Assembly: GCA_021324915.1 (NCBI GenBank)
Contig: JAJPIC010000027.1
Span: forward strand, 62,001 to 126,000
Origin: Beijerinckiaceae bacterium
GTDB lineage: Bacteria > Pseudomonadota > Alphaproteobacteria > Rhizobiales > Beijerinckiaceae
DNA length: 64,000 bases
Direction: 5' to 3'
A model generated the notes under the pieces. The model was given only the letters and a program-made list of their open reading frames with translations. It was not told where the DNA came from and ran no database searches. Shown here in pieces: positions 19,970 through 29,720 of this stretch. The stretch's first letter is position 1, and each line of letters begins with the position of its first letter. Made by a program: the position numbers and the translations under genes.

Positions 19970-21228
19970 GCGTCGAGATCACGACCTTGCCGTCGGGCCT
20001 GCGGATCGTCACAGATCGGCTGGACAATCTGGAAACCGTATCGCTAGGGGTATGGGTCGCGGCGGGCTCGCGGCACGAGCGCCCGCGCGAACACGGCCTT
20101 TCGCACCTTCTCGAACATATGGCGTTCAAAGGCACGCGTAAGCGTTCCGCGCGCGACATCGCCGAGGAGATCGAGACTGCGGGCGGCGATCTCAATGCGG
20201 CGACCAGCGTCGAGCAGACGGCCTATTACGCGCATGTGCTGGCCGGCGATACCCATCTCGCGCTCGATATTCTCGCCGACATCCTTACCGAGAGCACCTT
20301 CGACCCGCAGGAGCTCGAACGCGAGAAAGGCGTCATTCTGCAAGAGATCTCGGCCGTGCAGGATACGCCCGACGATCTCGTCTTCGATCTATTCAATGCC
20401 GCCGCCTTTCCCGATCAGCCGATCGGCTCGCCGATCCTCGGCACGCCCGATCGCGTCGTGAGTTTCGACCGCGGCATGATCGCTGCCTATCTGGAAAATC
20501 ACTACCGCAGCGGTGCAACGACCGTCGGCGCGGCGGGCGCGGTGGACCATGCGGCAATCGTCGCCTCGGTCGCCAAGGCCTTCGCCAATCTTCCGGGTCA
20601 TGCCGCGCAAAGCGTTCTGCCCGCCCGCTATGTCGGCGGCGAGACGCGCGTCAAACGCCGGCTCGAACAGGCGCATGTCGTCATCGGCTTCGAAGGCCTG
20701 CCTTATAAAAACCAGGACCATTATGCGCTGAACGTTTTCGCCAATGCGGTGGGCGGGGGCATGTCTTCGCGGCTCTTCCAGGAAGTGCGCGAAAAGCGTG
20801 GGCTCGCTTACGTGATCAACGCCTTTCACTGGGCCTATGCCGATACGGGTCTCTTCGGCTTTTATGCTGCGACTGCACAAAAGCATGTCGCGGAACTGAC
20901 GCCCGTGGCGCTCGATTGCCTTGCGGCGGCCGCGAGCGATCTGAGCGAGGCGGAGGTCCAGCGCGCGAAGGCGCAGATGAAAGTCTCGATCCTTACGGCT
21001 CTCGAATCTCCCACCGCCCGCGCCGAACAGATCGCGAGGCAGGTGCTGGCGTTCGACCGCGTGCTTACGCGCGAGGAAATTGTCGAAAAAATCGATAATC
21101 TGTCGGTTGCTGCGATTCGCGCAGCGGGCGCTGCGGCGCTCCAAACGCGCCCGACCGTCGCCGCGGTCGGACCGGTCGCGAAAGTCTATTCGCCGGATCG
21201 CATCAGCGAACGGCTCGGATCGATCTAA
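19966..21228 (+). CDS. M16 family zinc peptidase (processing-peptidase type)
   Basis: 420 aa. The inverted zinc motif HLLEH (H47, E50, H51) and the distal Glu ligand E127 (ILQEI), 76 residues further on, are present, so it is predicted active. The C-terminal half has the GGGMSSRLFQEVREKRGLAY substrate-binding region. Related to the mitochondrial processing peptidase beta subunit; the bacterial substrates are unknown. Translationally coupled to thrC. Confidence 0.92.
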   Translation: MSVEITTLPSGLRIVTDRLDNLETVSLGVWVAAGSRHERPREHGLSHLLEHMAFKGTRKRSARDIAEEIETAGGDLNAATSVEQTAYYAHVLAGDTHLALDILADILTESTFDPQELEREKGVILQEISAVQDTPDDLVFDLFNAAAFPDQPIGSPILGTPDRVVSFDRGMIAAYLENHYRSGATTVGAAGAVDHAAIVASVAKAFANLPGHAAQSVLPARYVGGETRVKRRLEQAHVVIGFEGLPYKNQDHYALNVFANAVGGGMSSRLFQEVREKRGLAYVINAFHWAYADTGLFGFYAATAQKHVAELTPVALDCLAAAASDLSEAEVQRAKAQMKVSILTALESPTARAEQIARQVLAFDRVLTREEIVEKIDNLSVAAIRAAGAAALQTRPTVAAVGPVAKVYSPDRISERLGSI

Positions 21229-21239
21229 AGGAGGAAGAC

Positions 21240-21854
21240 TTGGCTCTGTTTCGCCTCGGGCCGACGAATGATGTCACCAATTTCGTGCGTGGCGAGGGCG
21301 TCTATCTGCGTCCACCGGAGATGCGTGACTTCGAAGCCTGGGCGGATCTGCGCGAGAAGAGCCGGGCGTTTCTGACGCCCTGGGAGCCGACCTGGCCGGG
21401 CGACGACCTGACCCGCACGGCCTTCCGCCGAAGACTGCGGCGTCATATGCAGGAAATGGTCGAAGACGAAGCCTATCCTTTCCTCGTCTTCCGCGAGAGC
21501 GACGATGCGTTGATGGGCGGCCTTACGCTCGGCCAGATCAAGCGCGGTGTCGCGCAATCGGCGACGCTCGGCTATTGGATGGGCCTGCCCTTTGCGGGCA
21601 AAGGCTATATGTCGCGTGCGGTGCGCGCGACGACGGGATTTGCCTTCACCAGCTTGCGGCTGCACCGTATCGAAGCGGCTTGCTTGCCACATAACGAGGC
21701 GTCGATAAAATTGCTGGAGCGCAATGGTTTCAAAAGGGAAGGATTGGCGAGAGCCTATCTGCGGATCAATGGGCTCTGGCAGGATCACGTCCTTTATGCG
21801 CTTCTCGAAACGGATCCGCTTCCGTTGCGGGTCTCACGGCGCGATCGCGCCTGA
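21240..21854 (+). CDS. GNAT N-acetyltransferase, RimJ-like
   Basis: 204 aa, TTG start 21240 supported by AAGGAGGA a few nt upstream. The acetyl-CoA loop is seen as [16 protein letters not shown], and the C-terminal [20 protein letters not shown] is typical of RimJ/RimL enzymes, which acetylate N-terminal residues of ribosomal or other proteins. The actual substrate is unknown. Eleven nt after the M16 peptidase gene. Confidence 0.88.
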   Translation: MALFRLGPTNDVTNFVRGEGVYLRPPEMRDFEAWADLREKSRAFLTPWEPTWPGDDLTRTAFRRRLRRHMQEMVEDEAYPFLVFRESDDALMGGLTLGQIKRGVAQSATLGYWMGLPFAGKGYMSRAVRATTGFAFTSLRLHRIEAACLPHNEASIKLLERNGFKREGLARAYLRINGLWQDHVLYALLETDPLPLRVSRRDRA

Positions 21855-21864
21855 ACGGGGCAGT

Positions 21865-24744
21865 ATGTCGGTTTTGCGCGCACAGGTTCGGTGGTTGCTG
21901 CTCACGCTCATCTTCATTGGAGCGGGCGCCGTTCCGGCCAATGCGATCGAATCTGTCCGCATACCGCTCGACGCGGCGGCAATCGATTTGACGAAAGCGG
22001 TCGAAAACTACAGTTCGCAAGGCGACCGGCTGCTCGTCTCGACCGCGCCGGGCTCCGATGGAATCGTCAGGCGCATTGAAGTGCGGGCGCGCGAGCCGGG
22101 CACGCATCCGAGCTGGATCGTCTTCGCGCTCACCAATGATACGGACGAACAGATCGAGCGGCTCGTTGTCGCGCCGCATTTTCGCCTGGTCGGCTCCGGC
22201 GTGATCTGGCCGGATCTCGGTGCGCGGCGAATTTCGGCGATCACCGCAAGCCAAGGTTTCCCGCCGGAGCGTCAGGAAAGCCCCGATGCCGACGTGTTCC
22301 TGTTGACGCTCGATCCTGGGACGACGGTGACCTATGTCGCGGAGCTGCGCTCCTCGACTTTACCGCAGCTCTATCTTTGGCAGCCGGGCGCTTACAAGGA
22401 CAAGCTGACGAGCTTGGCTCTTTATAAGGGGATCGTGATCGGAGTTGCGGGTCTCCTTGCCTTGTTTCTCACCATCGTCTTCGTCGTCAAGGGCGCGGTG
22501 ATCTTTCCTGCTGCAGCAGCGCTTGCCTGGGCGGTGCTCGCCTATGTCTGCATCGATTTCGGATTCTGGGACAAGATTTTCGACACGTCCTCGCAGACCA
22601 ATCGGATCTGGCGAGCCGGCGCCGAGACGGCGCTTGCCGCAACTTTGCTCGTCTTTCTCTTCGCCTATTTGAATCTCAATCGCTGGCACGTACGCGCCTC
22701 GCGCGTGGCGATCGGCTGGCTCTTGTTCCTCGTCGCGCTCGTCGGACTGGCGATCTATGATGCGCCCGTGGCCGCCGGCGTCGCGCGGATCTCGCTCGCG
22801 ACCATCGCCGGCGTCGGCTTCATCTTGGTGCTCTATCTTTCGACGCACGGCTACGACCGTGCGGTCATGCTGATCCCGACCTGGTTTCTCCTGCTTGTGT
22901 GGATCGTCGCCGCGGCGTTCACGGTGACCGGCACGCTCACGAATGACCTCGTCTCTCCGGCTTTGATCGGCGGTCTTGTGCTGATCGTGATGCTGATCGG
23001 CTTTACAGTCATGCAAAACGCCTTCGCCGGCAGCAGCCATGGCGCCATTAGCGACGTCGAGCGCAAGGCCTTGGCGCTGACGGGCTGCGGCGACATCATC
23101 TTCGATTGGGACGTGATGTCGGACCGAATCTACGTGAGCCCGGAAGTCGAAATGCAATTGGGGCTCAGCCGCGGCACGCTCGAAGGGCCGGCTTCCGCCT
23201 GGCTCGAACTTCTTCATCCGTTCGAGCGCGACCGTTTCCGCGCCTGTCTCGATACGATGCTTGAACAGAGGCGCGGCCGCATAAACCAAGAATTCCGCCT
23301 GCGCGCCGCCGACGGCCATTATTTCTGGTTCCTGCTCAAAGCGCGGCCCGTCATCGGCCAGGAAGGCGAAGTCATCCGGGTCATCGGCACGCTCGCCGAT
23401 GTCACCGAGCATAAGACCGCCGAGGTCCGGCTTCTGCACGACTCGGTTCACGACAATCTCACCGGGCTGCCCAATCGCGAACTTTTCTTCGACCGGCTCG
23501 AGGCGGCGCTCACTCTTTCGCATACCGATCCGCGGGTGCGCCCGACCGTGATTTGCATCGACATCGATCGCTTCAAGCAGATCACCGAGACCGTCGGATT
23601 TTCCGCAGGGGACTCGATCCTGCTGACGGTCGCCCGCAGGCTCGGCCGCATTTTGAAGCCGCAGGATTGCCTCGCCCGTCTCAACGCCGATCAGTTTGCC
23701 GCCATCATTCTTTCCGAGACCGAAACGGATCAGATCATCTCGGTCGCCAACGTCGTGCGCCGCGCGGTGTCGACGCCGGTGTCCTTCGGCGAAAACGAAG
23801 TCCCGCTATCTGCCTCGATCGGACTTGCGCTTTACGATCCGCAGCTGCACGCCAAGCACGAGGACATGCTGAACGATGCCGAGATCGCGGTACGCCATGC
23901 CAAGCGGCTCGGCGGCAATCGCATCGAGGTTTTCCGGCCCTCGATGCGTACCTTGCGCTCCGACCGACTGACGCTCGAAGGGGATCTGCGGCGCGCGCTC
24001 GATCGCGGCGAAATGAACATCCTCTTTCAGCCGATCATTCGGCTCGAGGACCGCACCGTGGCCGGATTTGAGGCCTTGCTCAGGTGGGACCATCCGCGCC
24101 TCGGCCGGCTGGGTCCTGCGGAATTCATCCCCGTCGCCGAAGAGAACGGCAGTATCGTCGATCTCGGGGTTTTCGCGATGGAGCGAACGGCGCGCGAGCT
24201 CTCGGCCTGGCAGGCGGCGCTCGATGTCGATCCGCCGCTCTTTGCCAGCGTGAATATCTCCTCGCGGCAATTATTGCGCCATGACCTTCTGCAGGACGTG
24301 AAGACCGTGCTTACGCGTTGGCGCGTGGCACGCGGTACGCTGAAGCTCGAATTGACCGAGAGCCTCGCGATGGAAAATCCGGAATATGCGGCGCAGATTT
24401 TAGGCCGCCTTCACGAGCTCGGCGCCGGCCTGTCGCTCGACGATTTCGGTACCGGCTATTCCTCGCTCGCTTACCTTCAGCGCTTTCCCTTCGATACGAT
24501 CAAGATCGACCGCTCTTTCGTACGTCACAACGGCAAGGGCGCGCGTCCGGTGATTCTGCGCTCCATCGTGACCTTGGCACATGACCTCAACATGGACATC
24601 GTCGCCGAAGGAGCCGAATCCGAATCCGACGCGATCGAACTCTATCAGCTCGGTTGCGAATATGCGCAGGGCTATGTCTTCGGCCATCCGATGAGCGCCG
24701 CGGATGCGCGCAAGCTCGTCGGGGCGGCGCAGGCTGCAGCCTGA
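21865..24744 (+). CDS. Membrane PAS-GGDEF-EAL protein with degenerate GGDEF motif
   Basis: 959 aa from ATG 21865. Signal peptide to about residue 27, a periplasmic domain to about 185, seven or so membrane helices (about 190-395), PAS with PAC (about 400-520), GGDEF domain (about 522-690) and EAL domain (about 698-945). The GGDEF site reads NADQF, so diguanylate cyclase activity is probably lost. The EAL site is intact ([20 protein letters not shown]), so it is a likely c-di-GMP phosphodiesterase, perhaps gated by GTP at the dead cyclase domain and by the periplasmic sensor. Confidence 0.9.
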   Translation: MSVLRAQVRWLLLTLIFIGAGAVPANAIESVRIPLDAAAIDLTKAVENYSSQGDRLLVSTAPGSDGIVRRIEVRAREPGTHPSWIVFALTNDTDEQIERLVVAPHFRLVGSGVIWPDLGARRISAITASQGFPPERQESPDADVFLLTLDPGTTVTYVAELRSSTLPQLYLWQPGAYKDKLTSLALYKGIVIGVAGLLALFLTIVFVVKGAVIFPAAAALAWAVLAYVCIDFGFWDKIFDTSSQTNRIWRAGAETALAATLLVFLFAYLNLNRWHVRASRVAIGWLLFLVALVGLAIYDAPVAAGVARISLATIAGVGFILVLYLSTHGYDRAVMLIPTWFLLLVWIVAAAFTVTGTLTNDLVSPALIGGLVLIVMLIGFTVMQNAFAGSSHGAISDVERKALALTGCGDIIFDWDVMSDRIYVSPEVEMQLGLSRGTLEGPASAWLELLHPFERDRFRACLDTMLEQRRGRINQEFRLRAADGHYFWFLLKARPVIGQEGEVIRVIGTLADVTEHKTAEVRLLHDSVHDNLTGLPNRELFFDRLEAALTLSHTDPRVRPTVICIDIDRFKQITETVGFSAGDSILLTVARRLGRILKPQDCLARLNADQFAAIILSETETDQIISVANVVRRAVSTPVSFGENEVPLSASIGLALYDPQLHAKHEDMLNDAEIAVRHAKRLGGNRIEVFRPSMRTLRSDRLTLEGDLRRALDRGEMNILFQPIIRLEDRTVAGFEALLRWDHPRLGRLGPAEFIPVAEENGSIVDLGVFAMERTARELSAWQAALDVDPPLFASVNISSRQLLRHDLLQDVKTVLTRWRVARGTLKLELTESLAMENPEYAAQILGRLHELGAGLSLDDFGTGYSSLAYLQRFPFDTIKIDRSFVRHNGKGARPVILRSIVTLAHDLNMDIVAEGAESESDAIELYQLGCEYAQGYVFGHPMSAADARKLVGAAQAAA

Positions 24745-24758
24745 AACGCGATGGCCAC

Positions 24759-25370
24759 TTACGCGCGGCCGGCTTGTGCTGAAAGGAATCCGGGATCGAT
24801 GCCGAGCTTGCGCAAGGCGCGCTCATATTTGGATTCGAGCGGCGTATCGAAAATGAGCTCCTTATCCGCAGGGCAGGTGAGCCAGCCGTTATGTTGCATC
24901 TCGTCTTCCAATTGGCCCGGAGACCAGCCGGCGTAACCAAGCGCCAGAACGGCACGATCGGGACCCGACCCATGCGCGATCGCACGCAAAATATCGATGG
25001 TCGCGGTGAGCGAAACGCCGGCGTCGATCGGGAGAGTTGAGTTATCGATATAGAAATCGTTCGAATGCAGCACGAAGCCGCGACCCGTCTCGACCGGTCC
25101 GCCCTTCAATACCGGAACGGCGCCGGCCTGTGCCGGCAGCCTGATCGCCTCATCCGGGGCGATGACCTCGAGCTGGACCAGGAGTTCCGAGAAGTTCAAG
25201 CTGGGTGCGCGGCGGTTAATGATAATGCCCATCGCGCCTTCGTCCGAATGGGCGCAAAGATAAACTACCGAGCGTGCGAAGCGATCATCGGCCATGCCGG
25301 GCATGGCAAGCAGCAATTGCCCGTCGAGATAGCCATTTCTCTTACCACGATATGTCATGCTCGCCATCAT
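24759..25370 (-). CDS. YqgE/AlgH family protein
   Basis: About 203 aa from ATG 25370 (an upstream ATG at 25415 would add 15 residues). [21 protein letters not shown] at the N-terminus, GIIINR, and [17 protein letters not shown] are the family signature segments. Function is not settled; AlgH was first linked to alginate regulation in Pseudomonas. Convergent with the GGDEF/EAL gene and divergent from the DsbD-like gene. Confidence 0.9.
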   Translation of the reverse strand: MMASMTYRGKRNGYLDGQLLLAMPGMADDRFARSVVYLCAHSDEGAMGIIINRRAPSLNFSELLVQLEVIAPDEAIRLPAQAGAVPVLKGGPVETGRGFVLHSNDFYIDNSTLPIDAGVSLTATIDILRAIAHGSGPDRAVLALGYAGWSPGQLEDEMQHNGWLTCPADKELIFDTPLESKYERALRKLGIDPGFLSAQAGRA

Positions 25371-25458
25371 TCGCGCCCTATTCAGTATAGGATCACATGG
25401 GTCGCTCGGCTTCAATTTTCAGCTGTCGGCCACAGTAAAGTGTCACAGGGAGTGATCG

Positions 25459-26394
25459 TTGTCGAAGATCGTTTCTCGCAGGTCTCTTAGCTCCGGCCCC
25501 ATGTTGGCGCAGTGGCAGCGGTTTTGCCATCCTCTTTTTGCCGGGCTCGGGATCGCGTTTTTACTTGTGACGCTTCCGGCCAAGTCCGATCCTTTTGCGG
25601 CGTCTCAGGCGGGGCAAGCGAATGCTCGGATGCGGCTTATCGCCGCCGGAATTGACCACGGTACTTATCGCGCCGCCGCCGAGATCAGCCTTTCGCCAAC
25701 CGCGATTACCTATTGGCGTGCCCCGGGCGAGGCCGGCGTGCCGCCTAAATTTTCTATCAGCGGCTCGCAGAATGTGGCGAACGCAACCGTGCTTTTTCCG
25801 GCGCCGCAGCGGATCAACGAACAAGGCATCGAAGCCTTCGGCTATCGTGGCGGCGTCACCTTTCCCATTCATGTCGCACCGCAAGATGCGGCTAAGCCGG
25901 TGCGCTTACACCTCACGATCGATTATGCCGTCTGCGACAATATTTGCGTGCCCGTGCGGAACAGCGCCGAATTGGTTTTGCCGCAATCCGGCGAGGGGCC
26001 GCAAGCCGCAGACGTCGGGAGGGCCGAGGCGCTCGTGCCGACCCGGCTGGCGCCGAAAGAGGCGAGCGCAATGATGGTGCTCACGCCCAATAAGAGCGCC
26101 GCAAACCCAACATGGTTTCTCGCCTGGAAAGGCGATTTTGTTCCATCGGATCTTTTTGCCGAAGCGCCGGAAGGTTGGACCTTCGAGACGCGGCGGCGCT
26201 CAGGTCGCCTCTTTGCCATTACTGCCGTCGAAGAGCCGGCCTCGATGCCCAGTCGGGTCCCGCTCGATCTGACCCTCACCGCCCCGCACAGATCCTACGA
26301 ATTCGTCCTCGAGCTTACGCCCCCGACAAAGCCCGCCACACCCGCCGCTTCGGCCGAGGAACAGGCGAAAGCGCCGGGTTCCGGAACCAAGTAG
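25459..26394 (+). CDS. Secreted protein with DsbD-alpha-like disulfide domain
   Basis: 311 aa, TTG start 25459 (ATG 25501 is an alternative). Signal peptide to about residue 43. The body resembles the N-terminal periplasmic domain of DsbD (thiol:disulfide interchange), with the cysteine pair in YAVCDNICVPV, but no membrane domain or thioredoxin domain follows. The C-terminus is a Pro/Ala-rich tail. It probably accepts electrons from a membrane thiol carrier elsewhere and passes them to a periplasmic target; this is inferred. Confidence 0.75.
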   Translation: MSKIVSRRSLSSGPMLAQWQRFCHPLFAGLGIAFLLVTLPAKSDPFAASQAGQANARMRLIAAGIDHGTYRAAAEISLSPTAITYWRAPGEAGVPPKFSISGSQNVANATVLFPAPQRINEQGIEAFGYRGGVTFPIHVAPQDAAKPVRLHLTIDYAVCDNICVPVRNSAELVLPQSGEGPQAADVGRAEALVPTRLAPKEASAMMVLTPNKSAANPTWFLAWKGDFVPSDLFAEAPEGWTFETRRRSGRLFAITAVEEPASMPSRVPLDLTLTAPHRSYEFVLELTPPTKPATPAASAEEQAKAPGSGTK

Positions 26395-26440
26395 GAGGGC
26401 GCCGATTTCGTAACTGCAGGCGCGCGACTCATGAGGACAA

Positions 26441-27367
26441 ATGGCGCGAGCGGCAGAAATCAGGGTCGGCGTTTCCGGCTGGACTTATCCGCCCTGGCGC
26501 GGCCAGTTCTACCCGCAAGGCGTGCCGCAGCGCCGCGAGCTCGCCTATTTGAGTTCGATCTTCTCCACGGTCGAGATCAACGGCACTTTCTATAAGCTGC
26601 AGAACCCCGACACATTTGGCTTCTGGGCCGGAGAGGTCCCCGAGGATTTCTGCTTTTCGCTGAAAGGCCCGCGGTTCATCACGCATGTGAAGAGAGCACG
26701 CGAGATCACTGTCCCGCTTGCTAATTTCTTTGCCTCCGGGCCGCTGCGGCTCGGCGCCAAACTCGGCCCGGTGCTCTGGCAATTTCCGCCGAACTTCCGT
26801 CTGAACCTCGACCTCATGCGCGAATTCTTGTCGCTCCTGCCGCAGGATACGTTGGCTGCCTCTCGCCTTGCGCGCAAACATGACCACCGGATTCAGGGTA
26901 GAGCCTATTTGCGGACCGACGCGCTGCGCGCCATCCGGCACGCCGTCGAGATCCGGCACGAGAGTTTTGCCGATCCGGCCTTCATCGATCTTTTGCGCAG
27001 TTTCAATGTGGCGCTCGTTTGCGCCGATACGGTCGAATGGCCGCGTCTGATGGATCTGACGGCGGATTTTGTCTATTGCCGCTTGCACGGTTCGACCGAA
27101 CTTTACCGTAGCGGCTACGAGGCCGAGGCCATTGACGAATGGGCGGCAAGAATTCGCGCCTGGGCACAGGGCAGGTCGATGCGTAACGGCAGGTTCGTGC
27201 AGCAGCCGGGGCCGGCCCGCGCGCGCGACGTCTTCGTCTATTTCGATAATACCGACAAGCTGCGCGCGCCGCAGGATGCGCAGGCTTTGATGCGCAAGTT
27301 AGGCATCGAATGGCGGAAGGAAACAGGCGCGCGGCGCGAGCCGATCTATGCGCAGGCGGCATCATGA
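26441..27367 (+). CDS. DUF72 (YecE-like) TIM-barrel protein
   Basis: 308 aa. VGVSGWTYPPWRGQFYP at the N-terminus, VEINGTFYKLQ, LWQFPPNF, VEIRHESF and the C-terminal YVYFDN-like segment (FVYFDNTDK) mark the family. The fold is a TIM barrel related to metal-dependent isomerases and nucleases; biochemical function unknown. Its stop overlaps the udgX start as ATGA, so the two are translationally coupled. Confidence 0.9.
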   Translation: MARAAEIRVGVSGWTYPPWRGQFYPQGVPQRRELAYLSSIFSTVEINGTFYKLQNPDTFGFWAGEVPEDFCFSLKGPRFITHVKRAREITVPLANFFASGPLRLGAKLGPVLWQFPPNFRLNLDLMREFLSLLPQDTLAASRLARKHDHRIQGRAYLRTDALRAIRHAVEIRHESFADPAFIDLLRSFNVALVCADTVEWPRLMDLTADFVYCRLHGSTELYRSGYEAEAIDEWAARIRAWAQGRSMRNGRFVQQPGPARARDVFVYFDNTDKLRAPQDAQALMRKLGIEWRKETGARREPIYAQAAS

Positions 27368-28002
27368 GTCCGCGCCAAGCTACGGCACGGCGCGCCGGCA
27401 AGGGCAATGCCGCCAAGGAACTGCGCGAAATCGCGCATGAAGCAGCGAGCTGCGAGCGCTGCCCGCTTTATCGCGATGCTACCCAAACGATATTCGGCGA
27501 GGGTCCGGTCGGCGCGCTGATCATGCTCGTCGGTGAACAGCCGGGGGACCAAGAAGACCGGCAGGGGCGGCCTTTCGTCGGCCCTGCCGGACGCATTCTC
27601 GATTCGGCGCTCGCCGAAGTCGGCCTCGATCGCGCCTCGGCTTACGTCACCAATGCAGTCAAGCACTTCAAGCATGAGCAGCGAGGCAAGCGCCGGCTCC
27701 ATAAACATCCCAACCGTGGAGAGGTCACCGCATGCCGCTGGTGGCTCGATCGGGAGCTCGCTCTGGTCGATCCGAAGCTTATCCTCGCGCTCGGCACCAC
27801 TGCCGCGCATGCGCTGCTCAATCGGCCGATCGTGCTCGGGCAAAATCGCGGCCGCGTGATCGGGCTCGAGAACGGCCGGCGCGTCATGGCGACCATTCAC
27901 CCGTCGGCCGTGCTTCGCATGAGGGACGATGCGGCGCGCCATCAGGCCTTCGCCGAATTCGTCGCTGATCTTAGGGAAGCGGTACGAATTGCGCGAACGT
28001 GA
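27364..28002 (+). CDS. udgX: UdgX-family uracil-DNA glycosylase-like protein
   Basis: 212 aa from ATG 27364. Motif A reads GEQPGDQEDRQGRPFVGPAG (residues 58-77), the TNAVKHFK segment follows, and the family-specific loop KRRLH (109-113) is present. In characterised UdgX the His of this loop forms a covalent bond with the deoxyribose at uracil sites, giving a suicide-type binder. C30, C33 and C124 are candidate 4Fe-4S ligands; I recall that the fourth ligand in this family is not a Cys. Motif B HPSAVLR is intact. Coupled to the DUF72 gene. Confidence 0.88.
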   Translation: MSPRQATARRAGKGNAAKELREIAHEAASCERCPLYRDATQTIFGEGPVGALIMLVGEQPGDQEDRQGRPFVGPAGRILDSALAEVGLDRASAYVTNAVKHFKHEQRGKRRLHKHPNRGEVTACRWWLDRELALVDPKLILALGTTAAHALLNRPIVLGQNRGRVIGLENGRRVMATIHPSAVLRMRDDAARHQAFAEFVADLREAVRIART

Positions 28003-28030
28003 TCCTGCTCGTCTCAGCTAAGAGCCGAGT

Positions 28031-28417
28031 TCAACGCCGATGCGAGGCTTCACCGCCGCGATGGCCGGCTTCGGAGGCGCGGCGCGGATTATTGGCAAAA
28101 TTGCCGCCGGAGGCATGCCCGCCTTTTCGGCCTGCTTCCGAAGCGCGGCGCGGATCATTGGCAAAATTGCCGCCTGAGGCGCGGCCGCCCTTTCGGCCAG
28201 CTTGCGCTGCGAGCTCGTGATCCTGCGAAAAGCTGCGTTTTTCGCCCGGCACGCTCGCACCGCCCTTGCGGCCTGCCGCGGCGGCCAAGGAATGGTCCTT
28301 CGAAAAGCTGCGTTCGTTTGCCGGAACGCTCGCGCCGCCTTTGCGCGCGATCTCGCGCTGCTTTTCCCCGTCCATGGAAGCGAACCCCCGATTTGAGGTC
28401 GGACGCTCATTGGCCAT
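28031..28417 (-). CDS. KGG-repeat stress-induced protein
   Basis: 128 aa, very hydrophilic, made of about five KGG-type repeats: ARKGGASVP, GRKGGASVP, GRKGGRASGG, GRKGGHASGG and HRGGEAS. Related to the short YciG/Con-10-like stress proteins, but longer through internal duplication; the last two full repeats are nearly identical at DNA level (around 28070-28170). Two shifted frames are also open here because of the repeat; this one matches the family. An EcfG-type promoter lies upstream. Confidence 0.82.
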   Translation of the reverse strand: MANERPTSNRGFASMDGEKQREIARKGGASVPANERSFSKDHSLAAAAGRKGGASVPGEKRSFSQDHELAAQAGRKGGRASGGNFANDPRRASEAGRKGGHASGGNFANNPRRASEAGHRGGEASHRR

Positions 28418-28470
28418 TACGAAATCTCCTGAACTTCCTAATCTACCCTGGCTTGCCCGTCATTCGAGCC

Positions 28471-28496
28471 AACAGCCAAATGCCCTCAGTTGTTCC
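28471..28496 (-). promoter_or_regulatory. EcfG-type general stress promoter for the KGG gene
   Basis: On the minus strand GGAAC (28496-28492), 17 nt, then TGTT (28474-28471), close to the EcfG consensus GGAAC-N16/17-CGTT. It ends about 54 nt before the ATG at 28417, a suitable distance. Sequence match plus the stress-type product supports it. Confidence 0.5.
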
Positions 28497-28520
28497 GATG
28501 AAGGTTTGACAATACTGGCA

Positions 28521-28576
28521 TTTACACGAAATTGTAAAGTTACAGCACTGTAATCCATGAAAACTGTAAGGTCACA
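28521..28576. promoter_or_regulatory. Cluster of TGTAA half-sites between divergent genes
   Basis: TTTACA (28521-28526) and TGTAAA (28533-28538) form an inverted repeat with 6-nt spacing. TGTAAAGTTACA at 28533 is itself a near-perfect palindrome, another TGTAA is at about 28549, and TGTAAGGTCACA starts at 28565, 32 nt after the first. Such spacing on one helix face suggests cooperative binding of a TetR- or MarR-like repressor. The rest of the 303-nt gap (28418-28720) shows no gene. Confidence 0.4.
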
Positions 28577-28720
28577 GCCTCGTTCGGCCCCGGTAAAAAG
28601 CAGCAAATGCGCGGAATTATACTGTTACGCCCTGCTTTGAAGCCGGAGCGTGCACCATCATGCCCGCAACCAAGTGTTTCGCGATCGCGTTCCCGGCGCG
28701 TCACTTCAAGGACGCCCAAC

Positions 28721-29581
28721 ATGCCCAGCACTTTTCCCAAGCCGCCGTTCGAGCCGCAGAGCCAAAAGGCCCCCGGATTGAGTTCGCCGATGCGGCCAAA
28801 GCCCGACCATGGTGAGACGAGCTACAAAGGATCGGGCCGACTCAAAGACAAGAAGGTCCTCTTGACCGGCGGTGATTCAGGTATCGGCAGGGCCGTCGCG
28901 CTCGCCTATGCGCGCGAAGGCGCCGATCTTCTCGTGTCCTATCTCAACGAAGACGAAGATGCTCGCGAGACGCAGCATCTTGTCGAAGATGCCGGGCGGC
29001 GCTGCATTCCCGTCGCAGGCGATGTTGCCGAACCCGCACATTGCCGCTCGCTCGTCGAGCAATGCGTCAAGGCTTTCGGGCGGATCGACGTTCTCGTGAA
29101 TAACGCGGCCCATCAGATGACCTTTACGGAGATCGACGAGATTTCCGACGAGGAGTGGGACCGTACCTTCGCCACCAACATCTCGGCCATGTTCTATCTG
29201 ACCAAGGCGGCGGTTCCGCATATGCGGCCCGGTTCCTCGATCATCAATACGAGCTCGATCAACGCCGATGCGCCGAGCCCGCAACTTCTCGCCTATGCGA
29301 CGACCAAGGGTGCCATCGAGAATTTCACGGCGGGACTGGCCCAGCTTCTCGCCGAGAAGGGCATACGCGCCAATTCCGTGGCGCCGGGGCCGGTATGGAC
29401 GCCGCTCATTCCGTCCACCATGCCGGCCGAGAAAGTGCAGCACTTCGGCGAACAAGTGCCGATGAAACGCCCGGCGCAGCCGAAGGAGGTCGCGCCCGTC
29501 TACGTGATGCTGGCAAGCGATGAAGCGAGCTATATTTCCGGCACCATGATCGCGGTCACCGGCGGCAAGCCGATCATTTGA
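28721..29581 (+). CDS. SDR family oxidoreductase (YghA/YdaD-type)
   Basis: 286 aa from ATG 28721; the frame is open further up but without family sequence. An N-terminal extension rich in Pro (residues 1-35) leads to the Rossmann motif TGGDSGIGRA (about 49-58), NNAA, and the catalytic Ser, Tyr and Lys in NTSSIN and YATTKGA. This extended SDR group is typical of general stress proteins (B. subtilis YdaD, E. coli YghA). Substrate unknown. Divergent from the KGG gene. Confidence 0.88.
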   Translation: MPSTFPKPPFEPQSQKAPGLSSPMRPKPDHGETSYKGSGRLKDKKVLLTGGDSGIGRAVALAYAREGADLLVSYLNEDEDARETQHLVEDAGRRCIPVAGDVAEPAHCRSLVEQCVKAFGRIDVLVNNAAHQMTFTEIDEISDEEWDRTFATNISAMFYLTKAAVPHMRPGSSIINTSSINADAPSPQLLAYATTKGAIENFTAGLAQLLAEKGIRANSVAPGPVWTPLIPSTMPAEKVQHFGEQVPMKRPAQPKEVAPVYVMLASDEASYISGTMIAVTGGKPII

Positions 29582-29624
29582 TCAGCGCTCGCGGACGGGC
29601 CCGTTCAGCGGGTACATCCGACGT

Positions 29625-29707
29625 CCCGGCTCTGACCCAAAAGGATCAGGCCGGGAAAACGATCAGGGATCGGCCAAGGCGCAAGCGGGGCGCATGGCTC
29701 CCCGCTT
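29625..29707. terminator. Hairpins between convergent genes
   Basis: An imperfect stem CCCGGCTCTGA...TCAGGCCGGG (29625-29655) and a perfect AAGCGGGG/CCCCGCTT stem (29683-29690 and 29700-29707) lie between the convergent SDR and YciE/YciF-like genes. No clear T-run follows either, so they may block read-through rather than act as classical terminators. Confidence 0.35.
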
Positions 29708-29720
29708 CGGGCGCAGCAGC

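Noticed and set aside
22360-23523. 387-codon minus-strand frame inside the GGDEF/EAL gene
   Set aside because: Antisense shadow, no recognisable domain.
28018-28410. Alternative minus-strand frame over the KGG gene
   Set aside because: Open only because of the DNA repeats; the KGG motif is in the other frame.
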